A DNA stretch of 64,000 nucleotides from Leguminivora glycinivorella (Eukaryota > Arthropoda > Insecta > Lepidoptera > Tortricidae): assembly GCF_023078275.1 (NCBI RefSeq), contig NC_062979.1, positions 14,985,848-15,049,847 of the forward strand, in the 5' to 3' direction. This document shows, piece by piece, positions 54,517 through 64,000 of this stretch. Every line of letters begins with the position of its first letter. The stretch's first letter is position 1. The notes under the pieces were generated by a model. That model saw nothing but the letters and a program-made list of their open reading frames with translations, did no database searches and was not told the origin of the DNA. The position numbers were made by a program, and so were the translations under genes.

Positions 54517-57029
54517 CTTGTCCTGGAAGGTACAGAAATATATACTATAAACTAGTATCTTTTATTAAAACTCTTATTGGGAAAAGTCTATTTAATTATC
54601 CTTCACAAGGATAGGTTTCTGACATTTTCTTTAATTATTTTAGAATGCTACTAGAAATGAGGAATTGTTTATTTTTTATTAATCTATTCTTATTATGGAA
54701 AACAACACTCAATAGTTAAAAGTAACAAAAGATTAAAATTTAATTTAATTTATGAGGACTCTTATTTGAAACTTTAATACTTTCACTTTAAAATTAATTT
54801 AATTAATGAGTTCTTTTATTTCCAAATTTAAATTATTTCACTTTAAATTGAATATCACTAAAGAAAATTGGAATATCTGTAAACATAACATACACACAGA
54901 CATGTTATTGAACTCAAATTTATGTTAAGACTTATCACTTCTTATCAGTGCTTGTCAGTAACGTTGACGTTTACACGCAGGTAACTATAATATAACTTTG
55001 CACTGTCACTTTCACTCATTCAGCTTACTCATTTGTTTTATTTTTGTATTTAATTTGTATGACGTATTTTAACGAACACTATTGACACAAATTCACTTCT
55101 TATACTAAACCTGTAAAGAAGATGTTAATTCACATATACACACAATCAACATAAAAAAAAATGAGGCCTTCTTCAAACTTTCTCAAAGTTCTTTAAGAAA
55201 TAAGTAAACAACATTGTGAGTTCAGGAAAAATATGCGAGATATGCATAACATAATATCTCACGATGTTAAAAGCTTCTCTAAACTTTTAAAGAATACTAG
55301 AATTCGCCATTTTGACTCCGCTGCAAATACATTTCTTCATCCAAGTTAATCTTCGCCAATAACAAGTACAATGTCAAAATATTCAAGATATCTCTAATAA
55401 AACGTAATACGGATGTTAAAACTTGAATATTGACTGTAATATTCTTACTACTTTAGAACTTTAAACACGCCATGTTTCTTTGCAAAAACCACGAGGTCGT
55501 TTTCGCTAACTTTACGGCAAATTAGCTGACGATTGGTTTTTCTTTGAACAAACTTCATGTGATGACGAAGTAGTTATTTAAAAACTTACCGAGGAATTTC
55601 TTTTCTCTTTTCTCGTCTAATCCGGTGGTATGTGTCGAGTCCGTGATGGTTCACGGAGGCCGGTTCGTGTTTTTGTCTTCCTATGACGTAAAATACACAT
55701 ATTTTCAATAATCGTACTCATTCACCAATTTAATTCTTCTATAAAGCACTTGAAATTGTACAAAACAACTGCATCTTACCTATAAACTGGATGCAAACTT
55801 CTTGGGAACCAGCGCTGTTGCAGCTTCTCCGTAAACAAAGTTTCAAAGTAAAGCGTATTCTCTACGGGAATTAGTGTTGCCAGCCTTAGTCAGAACTCCC
55901 TGATTTCTGACATATTTAACGAATAAACTAACCGTAACTTGTTTCTTCTTCGGTCCTTTTAGATGCATCGTTATTACTTTTATACAAATACTTAATACTA
56001 AAATCTTAATTCTAATTAAGTTTAACACACATGTATCAAGTAAAATTCAAAGCGGAAAATTCCTCTGCCCCTTCTTATTTTACGCTTGTCTTATAAGACT
56101 TATAAGATATACCTGCAGTATACCATAGGCTAGTGCTTCTCTTCTTATCCCTGAAAAGATCTTCTAGCTTATATACTAATCAATCCAATATAATTACGAA
56201 CACAAAGACAAAATTCTTACCGACTTATATCTATACACAGTTCAGTATGACCGTTTGACTTAATTACACATTCATCTTATAAGAAAATTCTCATTACTGC
56301 CTTCCAAGTCGAATCCGTTTGTAAAATAATTTCTTCTCTTCACTGAAGTTATCCGGTTAATCCTTTCGAGTCGTAATTTTCTCCCGACATTTCGGGTAAT
56401 CTTCTTACTGTAACTGTAGCAACACTACTTCGTGCTATGGCCGCCGCGATGGCGCGATGGCCGCCATGTTTCGCTTTTGGCCAATCAGAGACGTATTCGT
56501 GACGTATCCCGGAAGCAACTGAAGCAACTTTGTTCAATAACATGACCTTTTATTTTTGAATAATGAATTTTTAATTTCATAAATTCGGACGAATACTGAA
56601 ATCTTCATACTTTTATTTTTTAAACATTATTTATAACAATTGAGCCTTTTTTCTTATACGGGGAATAAAATGTATCTTATAAGTAAGTAAACCATCCTTT
56701 AGCCGAGAGAGTACGCCATGATGTATTTTCTCATATCCTGCCGTATTACACAGTCAATGAAATTACTTTATTCTTAAAAGTCTTCACTTATTGAGCTCTT
56801 GAAGTAACTTTCATAACTAAATGAGCCAAAATTGATGTTGAACCAGACCCTGTAATTATATGATTCCGCACGTGTACTTAAAGTACAAATCTTGCAATTT
56901 TTGTTACTATTGACACACACATGTTATTTTTCTTAGAATAATACGTTTAATGTTAGGATAGTATACCTTGCATTCCTTTTAGGTTATGCCTTGATTCTAT
57001 ATCTGTTCAATCCCAGCACTAACCACCAT
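54517..57029 (-). other. 5' leader of BEL element B
   Basis: 2.5 kb, unusually long, with no convincing gene. Just inside the 5' LTR the minus strand reads TGGTGGTTAGTGCTGGGATT, the likely primer site; its complement has a T-loop-like TTCAATC and ends in CCA, so a tRNA with a 5' GGTTAGT acceptor is implied, which I cannot name. Confidence 0.6.
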
Positions 57030-57654
57030 TGTCGCCACCCCTCTCCTAGCCGCCTACGGTACATTTACGAGTCCGTAAAGGAGAAGGATGGCAACTTATT
57101 TGTGTGTGTGTGGTCAATATATATACTGACCACCAAACAGAATGCATGGTATACATACCTGACATTTCTATAGATGATTCCTCATCCACGCTCACGCTGT
57201 CCCAACCTTCTCGGGGCCAGGTGAGCCTCTGATCTGCTTCGCTTCTGGAGAACTAGTCTTCCAGGATTGAGTACCATACTTACTATTTAGATAGATAACT
57301 TGGCACCTAGTGGCACCTTTAGTGCGCCTTGTCTGTTACTAAGATAATCGAGGTAATAGCCTTTAGTTAGATATGGAAACAATTGTAAGAGATACCATTA
57401 CACCACTGTGAGCCACCAAGTATAAATAAATACTTAGCTTTAGTCGTCTCTGCAATATCTGGATAGCACGTGGATCACTTCACTGTGTGTTACACTTTTA
57501 AGTACTGGCGCGTTTCTCGCGCCTCGTGGAATGTCTACGTGGCACGTAGTTTGACAACTTTGAGATACTTACTATGGCTCCACCCAGAGGGCGCCGCCAG
57601 TGTTGCCGCAGGGGAATATTCTTGGGGCTCTATAGTTTCGCGTTGGTCGCGACA
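57030..57654 (-). repeat. 5' LTR of BEL element B
   Basis: 625 bp, identical by eye to 48323-48947. It ends 77 bp from the stop codon of subunit s, so it is very probably inside or next to that gene's 3' untranslated region. Confidence 0.93.
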
Positions 57655-57731
57655 GTTTTCAAATATTATTATTATGAGAAGAGGATCCCTTGCCTTAAGG
57701 AATGAATGAATACACAAATGAATAAGTGATC

Positions 57732-58581
57732 TTATTTACCTTGTATTTTACAGTTAGGTAACTGTGATGCCAAGTACTGTATGCATTCTTCCATGTCATT
57801 TACATTTTTCAAGTTAAACAGCACTATATTTTGTAGTTTGTGGCAATCTTTTAAATTCTTAACACCAGCATCACTGACATCATCAATATCTGAGACTTGT
57901 ACTTGGGTTAGAGAGTCTTTGCCATGTGACAAACCTTTCAATGCTCTGTCATCGATGTATGAACTTTTGTGAAGTATAATTTTATACAATTTAGTGCATC
58001 CAACTGAAAAATTAAAATTAAGGGTTTTAAATAATTGAAATTAAAAATGCAAGTGTGCCACTTGCAGATGCAAGAATGCTATAATATTGAAGAAATTCAT
58101 AGTTTGATAAAAGTACATACTTAAATGAGCGAAACCATAATGTGATATTGATGAATCTGTGCCATCAATGACTGCCAGTTTTGGGACAGGTCGGTCATTA
58201 GCTGGCAGCAAGTTGTAGTCTGCAAGCTTCTGCCCTCCAACCCACTCGACGCTGCCACCGTTCCGCAGCACCCACTCTGCGCACGCACGGTCAGGGCCAA
58301 CTAGTTTTATACGCTCTGCGTCCGGCTTATTGAACATCATATTAACATATTCCCAGAAACATCTCACTTGGTTAGTTTGTGCGGCTTTCACTGTGAGTTT
58401 CGGGCTTTGTAAAGTCTGTGAAATGAATGAAGACACGTTGAGTTACTGCGTAATTTAAGAAAAGCTACAACGCAATTACTTATGCACTTTGCTAGACAAG
58501 TTGTACATGTTTTTACAAGAAAGTGAAATATTATGTTAGGGAACTGACTGTACTTACGAAGCGTGAGATTGCAGTCCACAT
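57732..58581 (-). CDS. ATPsynS: ATP synthase subunit s, mitochondrial (coupling factor B), three exons
   Basis: A leucine-rich-repeat-type protein of the mitochondrial inner membrane, known as factor B / ATP5S (DMAC2L), involved in coupling of ATP synthase. Exons on the minus strand: 58581-58558, 58415-58121, 58003-57732 (TAA). Frame is kept for 196 aa, matching family length. The family block is clear: FWEYVNMMFNKPDAERIK, VGPDRACAEWVLRNGG, DYNLLP and IDGTDSSISHYGFAHL, then repeat-like segments (YIDDRALKGL, SDAGVKNLKDC). The N-terminus is short and lacks acidic residues, compatible with mitochondrial import. A retrotransposon LTR ends 77 bp beyond the stop. Confidence 0.9.
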
Positions 58582-58774
58582 CTTATATGAGAATAAATTG
58601 GAAATTTTTAACAGCAAAATAAATATCGATGATGTATTAGGTAATGTTATTGTTATGGAGAGTCTCCCTTATGGAGATTAGAAATATAAGGAGCGAAAGC
58701 TTTAAGTATCAGATGTGCATATATAAAATCATAGATAGGTGGCGCTGCAATCACTGCTGCATAAGGGTTTGACA

Positions 58775-58845
58775 ATCTCTTAGCTTTCTCGGTAGTGACC
58801 CCGCCTACGGAGCAAGAGGTCCCGGGTTCAAATCCTGATGAGACC
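58775..58845 (+). repeat. tRNA-like SINE head, unit 2
   Basis: CTCGGTAGTGACCCCGCC resembles an A box region and GGTTCAAATCC is a good B box; a T-rich tail follows (TTTTTTATTTTTTCTAC). No matching acceptor stem, so not a working tRNA gene. It lies between subunit s and HPS1. Confidence 0.5.
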
Positions 58846-59124
58846 TTTTTTATTTTTTCTACTAATATTTTTCTTGAATTATTTTATTTTTTTAATGTCC
58901 AAAAATATTTTGTTTTGTTACAACTTTTCGAAATTTCATTCGCAAGACTTACAACCACAAACTACTAAGAAGATACACTTACAACATTACCGAAGAATCC
59001 TAAGATGGGGCAAACAATGTAAAAGGGCTTAAGTTAACATTTGTATGAATAAAACAATAAATAAACACAAATAAAATACACAAAAAGAAAATTAATGTAT
59101 AAAAAAAAACAAAAAGCAAAAAGA

Positions 59125-59195
59125 TCGCTGTCAGAATCGAACCCGAGAACATCTGCGTTCGAAGCCAGCGCACTACCACGGGACTACGTCTTGCC
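59125..59195 (-). repeat. tRNA-like SINE head, unit 3
   Basis: On the minus strand GTCCCGTGGTAGTGCGCTGG resembles an A box region and GGTTCGATTC a B box, followed by a T-rich tail (TTTTTGCTTTTTG). Its T stem does not pair well, so I call it a pseudo-tRNA or SINE head. Confidence 0.5.
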
Positions 59196-59706
59196 TTGCT
59201 CAGTCTGACTGACGAAATCAGCCTAGAGAAAAGAACGTCTAATGTCATCTCACATCGCTGATCATTGAGCGAGACATGCGCTCCAAGCGGAGAGATTTGT
59301 AACTGCAATTACAAGGCCTCTAGCCGGTCATTTTTGCGACTGTTCTACTTCGACAGACTTTCCTCCTTATCTCTAGTCTCCCTGTTTAGTTAAATGTCAA
59401 AACTGAACCATAGACTAAACCGAGTGCAATACTCAAATTTTGTAGTTGGCTAACCTGCTGTTGTCTATTTTTTTTACAAAGGGTCTTAAAGCTACGTCAC
59501 ACGTACGGACCTCGCTCAATTTTATTCTTTAATATCCCTAAAAATACGGCTGCAAAATGTCAAGTACAGTGTATTTATTGACATTTTCATTAACTTCACA
59601 AATTTCACAATCTTCACATTTGCGATTGCGATAGTCGAACCAAGTTTGTGTGTTAGTTGTTTGTTTTTATGAAACAAGAAAATATTTATTTAAAAATATC
59701 TTGAAA

Positions 59707-60716
59707 ATGAAAGCCTTATTAATTTTTGACAATGTGAACGACTTATTGTATTCAAAATGGGACGCAGAATTCATAGAACGGATGAAATCACTGAGTGAAC
59801 AGGTAAACACATTAGAACTAGTTTTAGTTATTCTAATTAGTTAACTATTGACCTAATATGCCTAATAATGCCTTAGAAAGTAATATATTGGAAAACTGTT
59901 AAATTCCAATATAGGTTGATTTTTTTTTTTATACCACGTCGGTGGCAAACAGGTATACGGCCCGCCTGATGGAAAGCGGTTGAATGGTTCCAAATTGGAA
60001 ATTCGGCTTGTAATGATAGCTGCCGCACCCTTCCGATTTCTTGTAAATTGTTTTTTTTTTATACATATTATCAAGACTTACTGTCATTGATTTCCTTAAT
60101 TTCAGTCAAGTAGATACCTACTAACGTATCGCAACGCTGACGCCTATTGATGCGCCAATTATGCTATCTTACTGTTGAATGGATTGAATGTCAATTGTCC
60201 TCAAAACCTGAAATTAATCCTTTTAATTTTTAAAAGTCTCCATTTGGTGATGTGTGTTTGATGTGAATAATATGTAATATGTTGTAGTACAATACAATAT
60301 TGTTTGTAAATAAGCAATCCAGCTATCAATTTAATTTATAAATTTTAGCACAGTGACCTAGACCTAACAGATGGCTCCAAAGTGTCGCAACTGTTGTCTC
60401 CGATCATCACATCACAGCGGGTTATGGCTGCACAGTTTGGGAACACATACTCCTCCATGCAATGTAAAGATGACACTACTATTGTTTTTGATGAGGTAAA
60501 CATACAATTTCATATCTTTTTCAAGTATCTTTTTAGCCTTATAGTTGAATTGATAATGCTAGAATGCAATGAAGTTTTTTGACAATTTTTTTTTGTTTTT
60601 CAGTGGTTGGATCATATTTTCATGATTATCAGTGAGCAGTCAGTAGATGATGCCCAAAGAGAAATGCTCGACCTCAAAACCTTTGTACAACACATCTGTG
60701 GCCAAAATATTAATTT
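59707..60716 (+). CDS. HPS1: HPS1-like BLOC-3 subunit, first three exons
   Basis: HPS1 pairs with HPS4 in BLOC-3, the exchange factor for Rab32/38 in biogenesis of lysosome-related organelles (pigment granules in insects). Exons: 59707-59802, 60349-60495 and 60604-60716, in phase, with 118 complete codons and part of the next. The start MKALLIFDNVNDLLYSKWD and the blocks KVSQLLSPIITSQRV, FGNTYSSM and EMLDLKTFVQHICG follow the N-terminal longin domain of HPS1. The donor at 60717 (GTAAGT) is in phase 2. I find no next exon up to 64000, so the rest of a normally 600-700 aa protein should lie outside the window. Confidence 0.75.
59918..60064 (+). repeat. Dispersed repeat in HPS1 intron 1
   Basis: Poly-T runs bracket ATACCACGTCGGTGGCAAAC and GGCCCGCCTGATGG, wording seen in a very common lepidopteran retroposed repeat. 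About 145 bp, probably a truncated copy. Confidence 0.6.
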
Positions 60717-61004
60717 GTAAGTTTTGTGACTGCATAATGTTTTATTCACCTCTGTTTTATGGCATGCAAACTAGTTAAATATTGTATAGAAATTACCAGT
60801 ATTTCATACACCAAACTGGCAAGTATCAGTTGCCCTACTCATAGAACAGTAATATGTAACACTCTATTTTATTTAAATTGCCTGATCAAATACGTGTGCA
60901 AATAAACCAAAATTTTTGCATATTTTTCATTAGTAAACATGAGTTACAAGATTGATTAAACTTTATTTAAACACACAACACATTTAATATAAAAAAAAAT
61001 AATA
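60717..61004. other. HPS1 intron sequence, nothing recognised
   Basis: AT-rich intron between exon 3 and the LTR element; no exon, repeat or RNA gene seen. Confidence 0.5.
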
Positions 61005-61410
61005 TGTCGGGGACATGTCAGGATTGGCACCATTTTCACACATCGGGGCGTTGCTGGGTCATCGAGGATTGAGACGAAGACGATAGTAATCAATGATTTA
61101 TTTTACACACTTTCAATTTTACAGTAACTGATAGGTAAACGACTTGGTTTAGAACAATTAATTAACAACAGGACATGATACGAAACGTGATACTGTTCCT
61201 GTCCTGATACGTCTGCACGCACCAGTGACCAGTAACCAAGTAATTACAAAATCATAATGACCGTTGCCGGTCAGGCGACACTGGTTTTATACCTGAACCC
61301 TACCACTGGTCGTGCAGGTACGTCAGGTCAGACTCAGTAGAAGCGCGCCAACGCTGCGCTTGCGTTTCGTAGGTAATCAATTGATGTCCCGTACTGATGA
61401 CTTCCCGACA
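61005..61410 (-). repeat. LTR (left) of the non-coding element
   Basis: 406 bp, with no difference seen from 63460-63865. Ends in short inverted TGTCGGG and CCCGACA. Contains CAGGACATGATACG and GTCCTGATACGTC, partly inverted to each other. Confidence 0.92.
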
Positions 61411-61740
61411 CGGCTATCCTGCGCGACACACGTCCCTGTGTGTTAACCTGTAACAAATTTTGCGCACAGGATCATATTGCTCGGTCACTCCTGACCCACA
61501 GAGGTCATAAATTAAATGAAACTTCATTAATTGTTATAAATCCACAAAATCTATAACATTTCGCGATGAATACTACTCAATCAATATACAAAACGTCATA
61601 ACGACATTTATCACATATCTAATCCACTAGATATAATTGTTCATCACAATTTAGGTCTCAGAGCTTCACTGATTACTAACAACTTCAAATGCGGACTCGC
61701 TATCCGACTCAAAACTACGATTAAGTTTCACATGTGACAC

Positions 61741-62150
61741 GGCTACACATAGCCGGGCAACTAACAGTTGCACTCAATGCGCGTCCCTCATGGACCGCAC
61801 GGCTACACATAGCCGGGCAACTAACAGTTGCACTCAATGCGCGTCCCTCATGGACCGCACGGCTACACATAGCCGGGCAACTAACAGTTGCACTCAATGC
61901 GCGTCCCTCATGGACCGCACGGCTACACATAGCCGGGCAACTAACAGTTGCACTCAATGCGCGTCCCTCATGGACCGCACGGCTACACATAGCCGGGCAA
62001 CTAACAGTTGCACTCAATGCGCGTCCCTCATGGACCGCACGGCTACACATAGCCGGGCAACTAACAGTTGCACTCAATGCGCGTCCCTCATGGACCGCAC
62101 GGCTACACATAGCCGGGCAACAGTTGCACTCAATGTCCCTCATGGACAGC
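61741..62150. repeat. 60-bp minisatellite, six perfect copies
   Basis: Six consecutive 60-bp units (61741-62100) are identical base for base, followed by one shortened, altered unit. Each unit has GGCTACACATAGCCGGGCAA with a small hairpin (GGCTACACATAGCC), CTAACAGTTGCACTCAATGC and CTCATGGACCGCAC. A 60-bp period makes repetitive open frames on both strands; I do not regard them as genes without further support. A CGGCTAT word right after the left LTR resembles the repeat start. Confidence 0.95.
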
Positions 62151-63459
62151 CGAGTTCTTCCTCGGACTCATGGTTTCACCCGAAACCCGACCTCCGCCAG
62201 GGTTGATGGCAATACCGCGTACTCACGGACTGTAAACAGATACCGATTTCTACCGAGCTACGGCTACGCTGAAGCCTCTGGTACGTACGGTCTGACCAGC
62301 CGAACTGAGATCCTTATTATCCATATTACACTCGCTACCTTTACATCTAAATCATCAAATGGTACGTGGCTATCTAGCATTTTCCTCAATTTATCGTGAG
62401 CCCATTAAATGTTAACCTATTTGTTTGCTGTCACAGAACTACCTAAAATTCACGGTTCGCAAAACAACGACTCTAATCCGCAACTAAAATTGTAAGATCA
62501 AAAAAAGCCTTTCACTTTTTCTTTATTATGAAACTAACTAAAAACATGACCAAAAAGTCAACTTTACCAGTTTTATATTTTGTCCTATCATTTTAGTTAA
62601 GGACAAAAAAACCTTTTCAAAATTGTATGTAGGTACCAAAATAAGTCAACAATAGTAGAATGAAACTCAACGTGTTGATCTCACTGATCAAAATGTCACT
62701 AAATCAGAATCAAGGTAATGAGTTACAGTGCTCTAACAGTTGCATCCATTCGGCAACTTGACACACGTCATACAGCTGACACACGGCGACATATGAACCA
62801 CCTCTACCCGGTGTTCATCACATGAATATGGACTACCTCCATACGGCATCCAACATCGACCGATTACACCACCAAATCAAACGCACGCCACCCACAGTCG
62901 TGGCCGCATGGAAACGGAAAAATAGATCCGAATTTTACTCCTACGTTTACGAATGATTGTAATGGTGTATACAGTCTGAGCCAAAGCAACCCATAGCAAT
63001 ATGGTACAAAACAAAAATTACGTTAACCATGAAAACGACGAGTTTCATTCTTCGATTGCACACATACATTAGCAACACATGAGTTTCATTCTGTTTAGAA
63101 TTCACAATCTAAACAGAACAAATATCTCAACAATATCCCAATAAAATGGAAACTGCTCACCAGCTTCAAGTATCAGTGTCCAAGGTCGTATTCCCATTCG
63201 TCGCTACGACGCACACATCGAAGCCAAAGATGAAGACCTCACGAAGACCAGTTCAAGCACGAAGGCGCCAAGCAGCGGTTGCCACTGCTGCAGTAGGTGC
63301 AGTGAAGCACGTCGTGGTTTATCACAGCTGGCCATTACTGTCCCTTTTTTTTCATTCTCCAGATCACATTTCATTGAGCATTGTCTGTGGTACTCGCGTG
63401 ATGGTACACGCGACTTTAGATACCTCACGTATCCCAATCCTGACATATCCCACTTCTGA
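62151..63459. other. Unique interior of the non-coding LTR element
   Basis: 1.3 kb without recognisable retroviral domains. A weak frame at 63146-63541 (131 aa, Arg-rich RRPVQARRRQAAVATAAVGA) runs into the LTR and is probably chance. Nothing else identified. Confidence 0.5.
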
Positions 63460-63865
63460 TGTCGGGGACATGTCAGGATTGGCACCATTTTCACACATCG
63501 GGGCGTTGCTGGGTCATCGAGGATTGAGACGAAGACGATAGTAATCAATGATTTATTTTACACACTTTCAATTTTACAGTAACTGATAGGTAAACGACTT
63601 GGTTTAGAACAATTAATTAACAACAGGACATGATACGAAACGTGATACTGTTCCTGTCCTGATACGTCTGCACGCACCAGTGACCAGTAACCAAGTAATT
63701 ACAAAATCATAATGACCGTTGCCGGTCAGGCGACACTGGTTTTATACCTGAACCCTACCACTGGTCGTGCAGGTACGTCAGGTCAGACTCAGTAGAAGCG
63801 CGCCAACGCTGCGCTTGCGTTTCGTAGGTAATCAATTGATGTCCCGTACTGATGACTTCCCGACA
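63460..63865 (-). repeat. LTR (right) of the non-coding element
   Basis: 406 bp, the partner of 61005-61410; followed by the AATA duplication and then (TA)n. Confidence 0.92.
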
Positions 63866-64000
63866 AATATATATATATAAAGATATGTAAAGGCGGGGTC
63901 GCTACTCTTGAGAAAGATCCTCGAAAATGGATCGAAACATGTCGAACGCTACATCGACTTAACACGTGAGTAACCCGTTTAAAATATTTTTTTAAATATG
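63866..64000. repeat. AT microsatellite and start of another dispersed repeat
   Basis: (AT)n at 63866-63879, then GAGAAAGATCCTCGAAAATG, GAAACATGTCGAACGCTACA and GTGAGTAACCCG, wording I associate with a frequent lepidopteran repeat. It is cut by the window edge. Confidence 0.45.

Larger units (their letters stand above)
48323..57654 (-). mobile_element. BEL/Pao LTR retrotransposon B
   Basis: A 9.3-kb minus-strand element with two 625-bp LTRs (48323-48947 and 57030-57654) that I read as identical. LTRs start TGTCGC and end GCGACA. The 5-bp target duplication GTTTT lies at 48318-48322 and 57655-57659. gag (54516-53155) and pol (53236-48923) overlap by 82 nt in the -1 frame; both are open. The 5' leader is 2.5 kb. 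The insertion falls between the convergent genes DHODH and subunit s. Confidence 0.96.
61005..63865 (-). mobile_element. Non-coding LTR element (LARD/TRIM-like) with internal minisatellite
   Basis: Two 406-bp direct repeats (61005-61410 and 63460-63865) that I read as identical; they start TGTCGGG and end CCCGACA. A 4-bp target duplication AATA lies at 61001-61004 and 63866-63869. Inside there is no gag or pol. The minus strand is the likely transcribed one: the LTR has TATAAA near 61290 then AATAAA near 61097 in that direction, and TCAGAAGTGGGAT (63459-63447) just inside the right LTR matches tRNA-Leu-type primer sites, lacking the terminal TGGTG. No polypurine tract is obvious. It sits in the HPS1 intron. 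Confidence 0.85.

Noticed and set aside
59125..59195. Functional tRNA gene on the minus strand
   Set aside because: Good B box but the T stem and acceptor stem do not pair, and a SINE-like T-rich tail follows.
61741..62150. Possible CRISPR array
   Set aside because: Units abut directly without variable spacers, there are no cas genes, and the genome is an insect one.
61721..62399. Repetitive open frames over the 60-bp array, 138-221 codons
   Set aside because: The period is a multiple of three, so any stop-free unit gives a long frame. Several overlapping frames on both strands show that this is a by-product.

Overview
The window is nuclear DNA of an insect, almost certainly a moth or butterfly (Lepidoptera). 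Host genes are split into short exons with GT/AG introns. The space between exons is AT-rich and packed with repeats of lepidopteran style: short inverted-repeat elements, SINE-like units ending in (CATA)n, a kabuki/CsRn1-type retrotransposon and two BEL/Pao retrotransposons. No prokaryotic gene organisation, rRNA or CRISPR array is present.

Host genes, left to right: hexokinase (+, 1692-28128, nine coding exons with two alternative versions of exon 5), Rab4 small GTPase (-, 43621-45707), mitochondrial dihydroorotate dehydrogenase DHODH (+, 46388-48091), mitochondrial ATP synthase subunit s / coupling factor B (-, 57732-58581) and the first three exons of an HPS1-like BLOC-3 subunit (+, from 59707, running out of the part I can resolve). 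Every reconstructed coding sequence keeps frame across its splice sites, and the lengths fit the families: hexokinase 453 aa, Rab4 215 aa, DHODH 393 aa, subunit s 196 aa. These are unrelated housekeeping genes. Hexokinase/Rab4 and DHODH/subunit s are convergent pairs. Rab4/DHODH and subunit s/HPS1 are divergent pairs.

Mobile DNA fills most of the rest. (1) 4613-7197: a 2.6-kb foldback element with arms of about 0.8 kb, lying between the alternative hexokinase exons and exon 6. (2) 12800-19021: a CsRn1/kabuki-clade Gypsy element with 331-bp LTRs, a tRNA-Trp primer site, frameshifted gag and pol, and a small transmembrane ORF. (3) 19735-20606: a short inverted-repeat element carrying a MADF-domain exon. 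(4) 21531-27816: a 6.3-kb region bounded by 192-bp inverted repeats that start CACTA, filled with tandem arrays of about 100, 120 and 121 bp. (5) 31564-40072: an intact BEL/Pao element with a single 1806-aa gag-pol ORF and GGTAT target duplication. (6) 48323-57654: a second BEL/Pao element with identical LTRs, GTTTT target duplication, and gag and pol joined by a -1 frameshift overlap. (7) 61005-63865: a non-coding LTR element with 406-bp LTRs and a perfect 60-bp tandem array. Items 2-4 all sit in the 17.4-kb last intron of hexokinase.

The three LTR retrotransposons that carry coding regions lie on the minus strand and have identical or nearly identical LTRs, so this stretch has been hit repeatedly and recently. 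The most interesting observations are the mutually exclusive hexokinase exons around the catalytic aspartate, the small membrane ORF in the CsRn1-type element, the two different gag-pol strategies in neighbouring BEL elements, and the non-coding LTR element with its perfect minisatellite.
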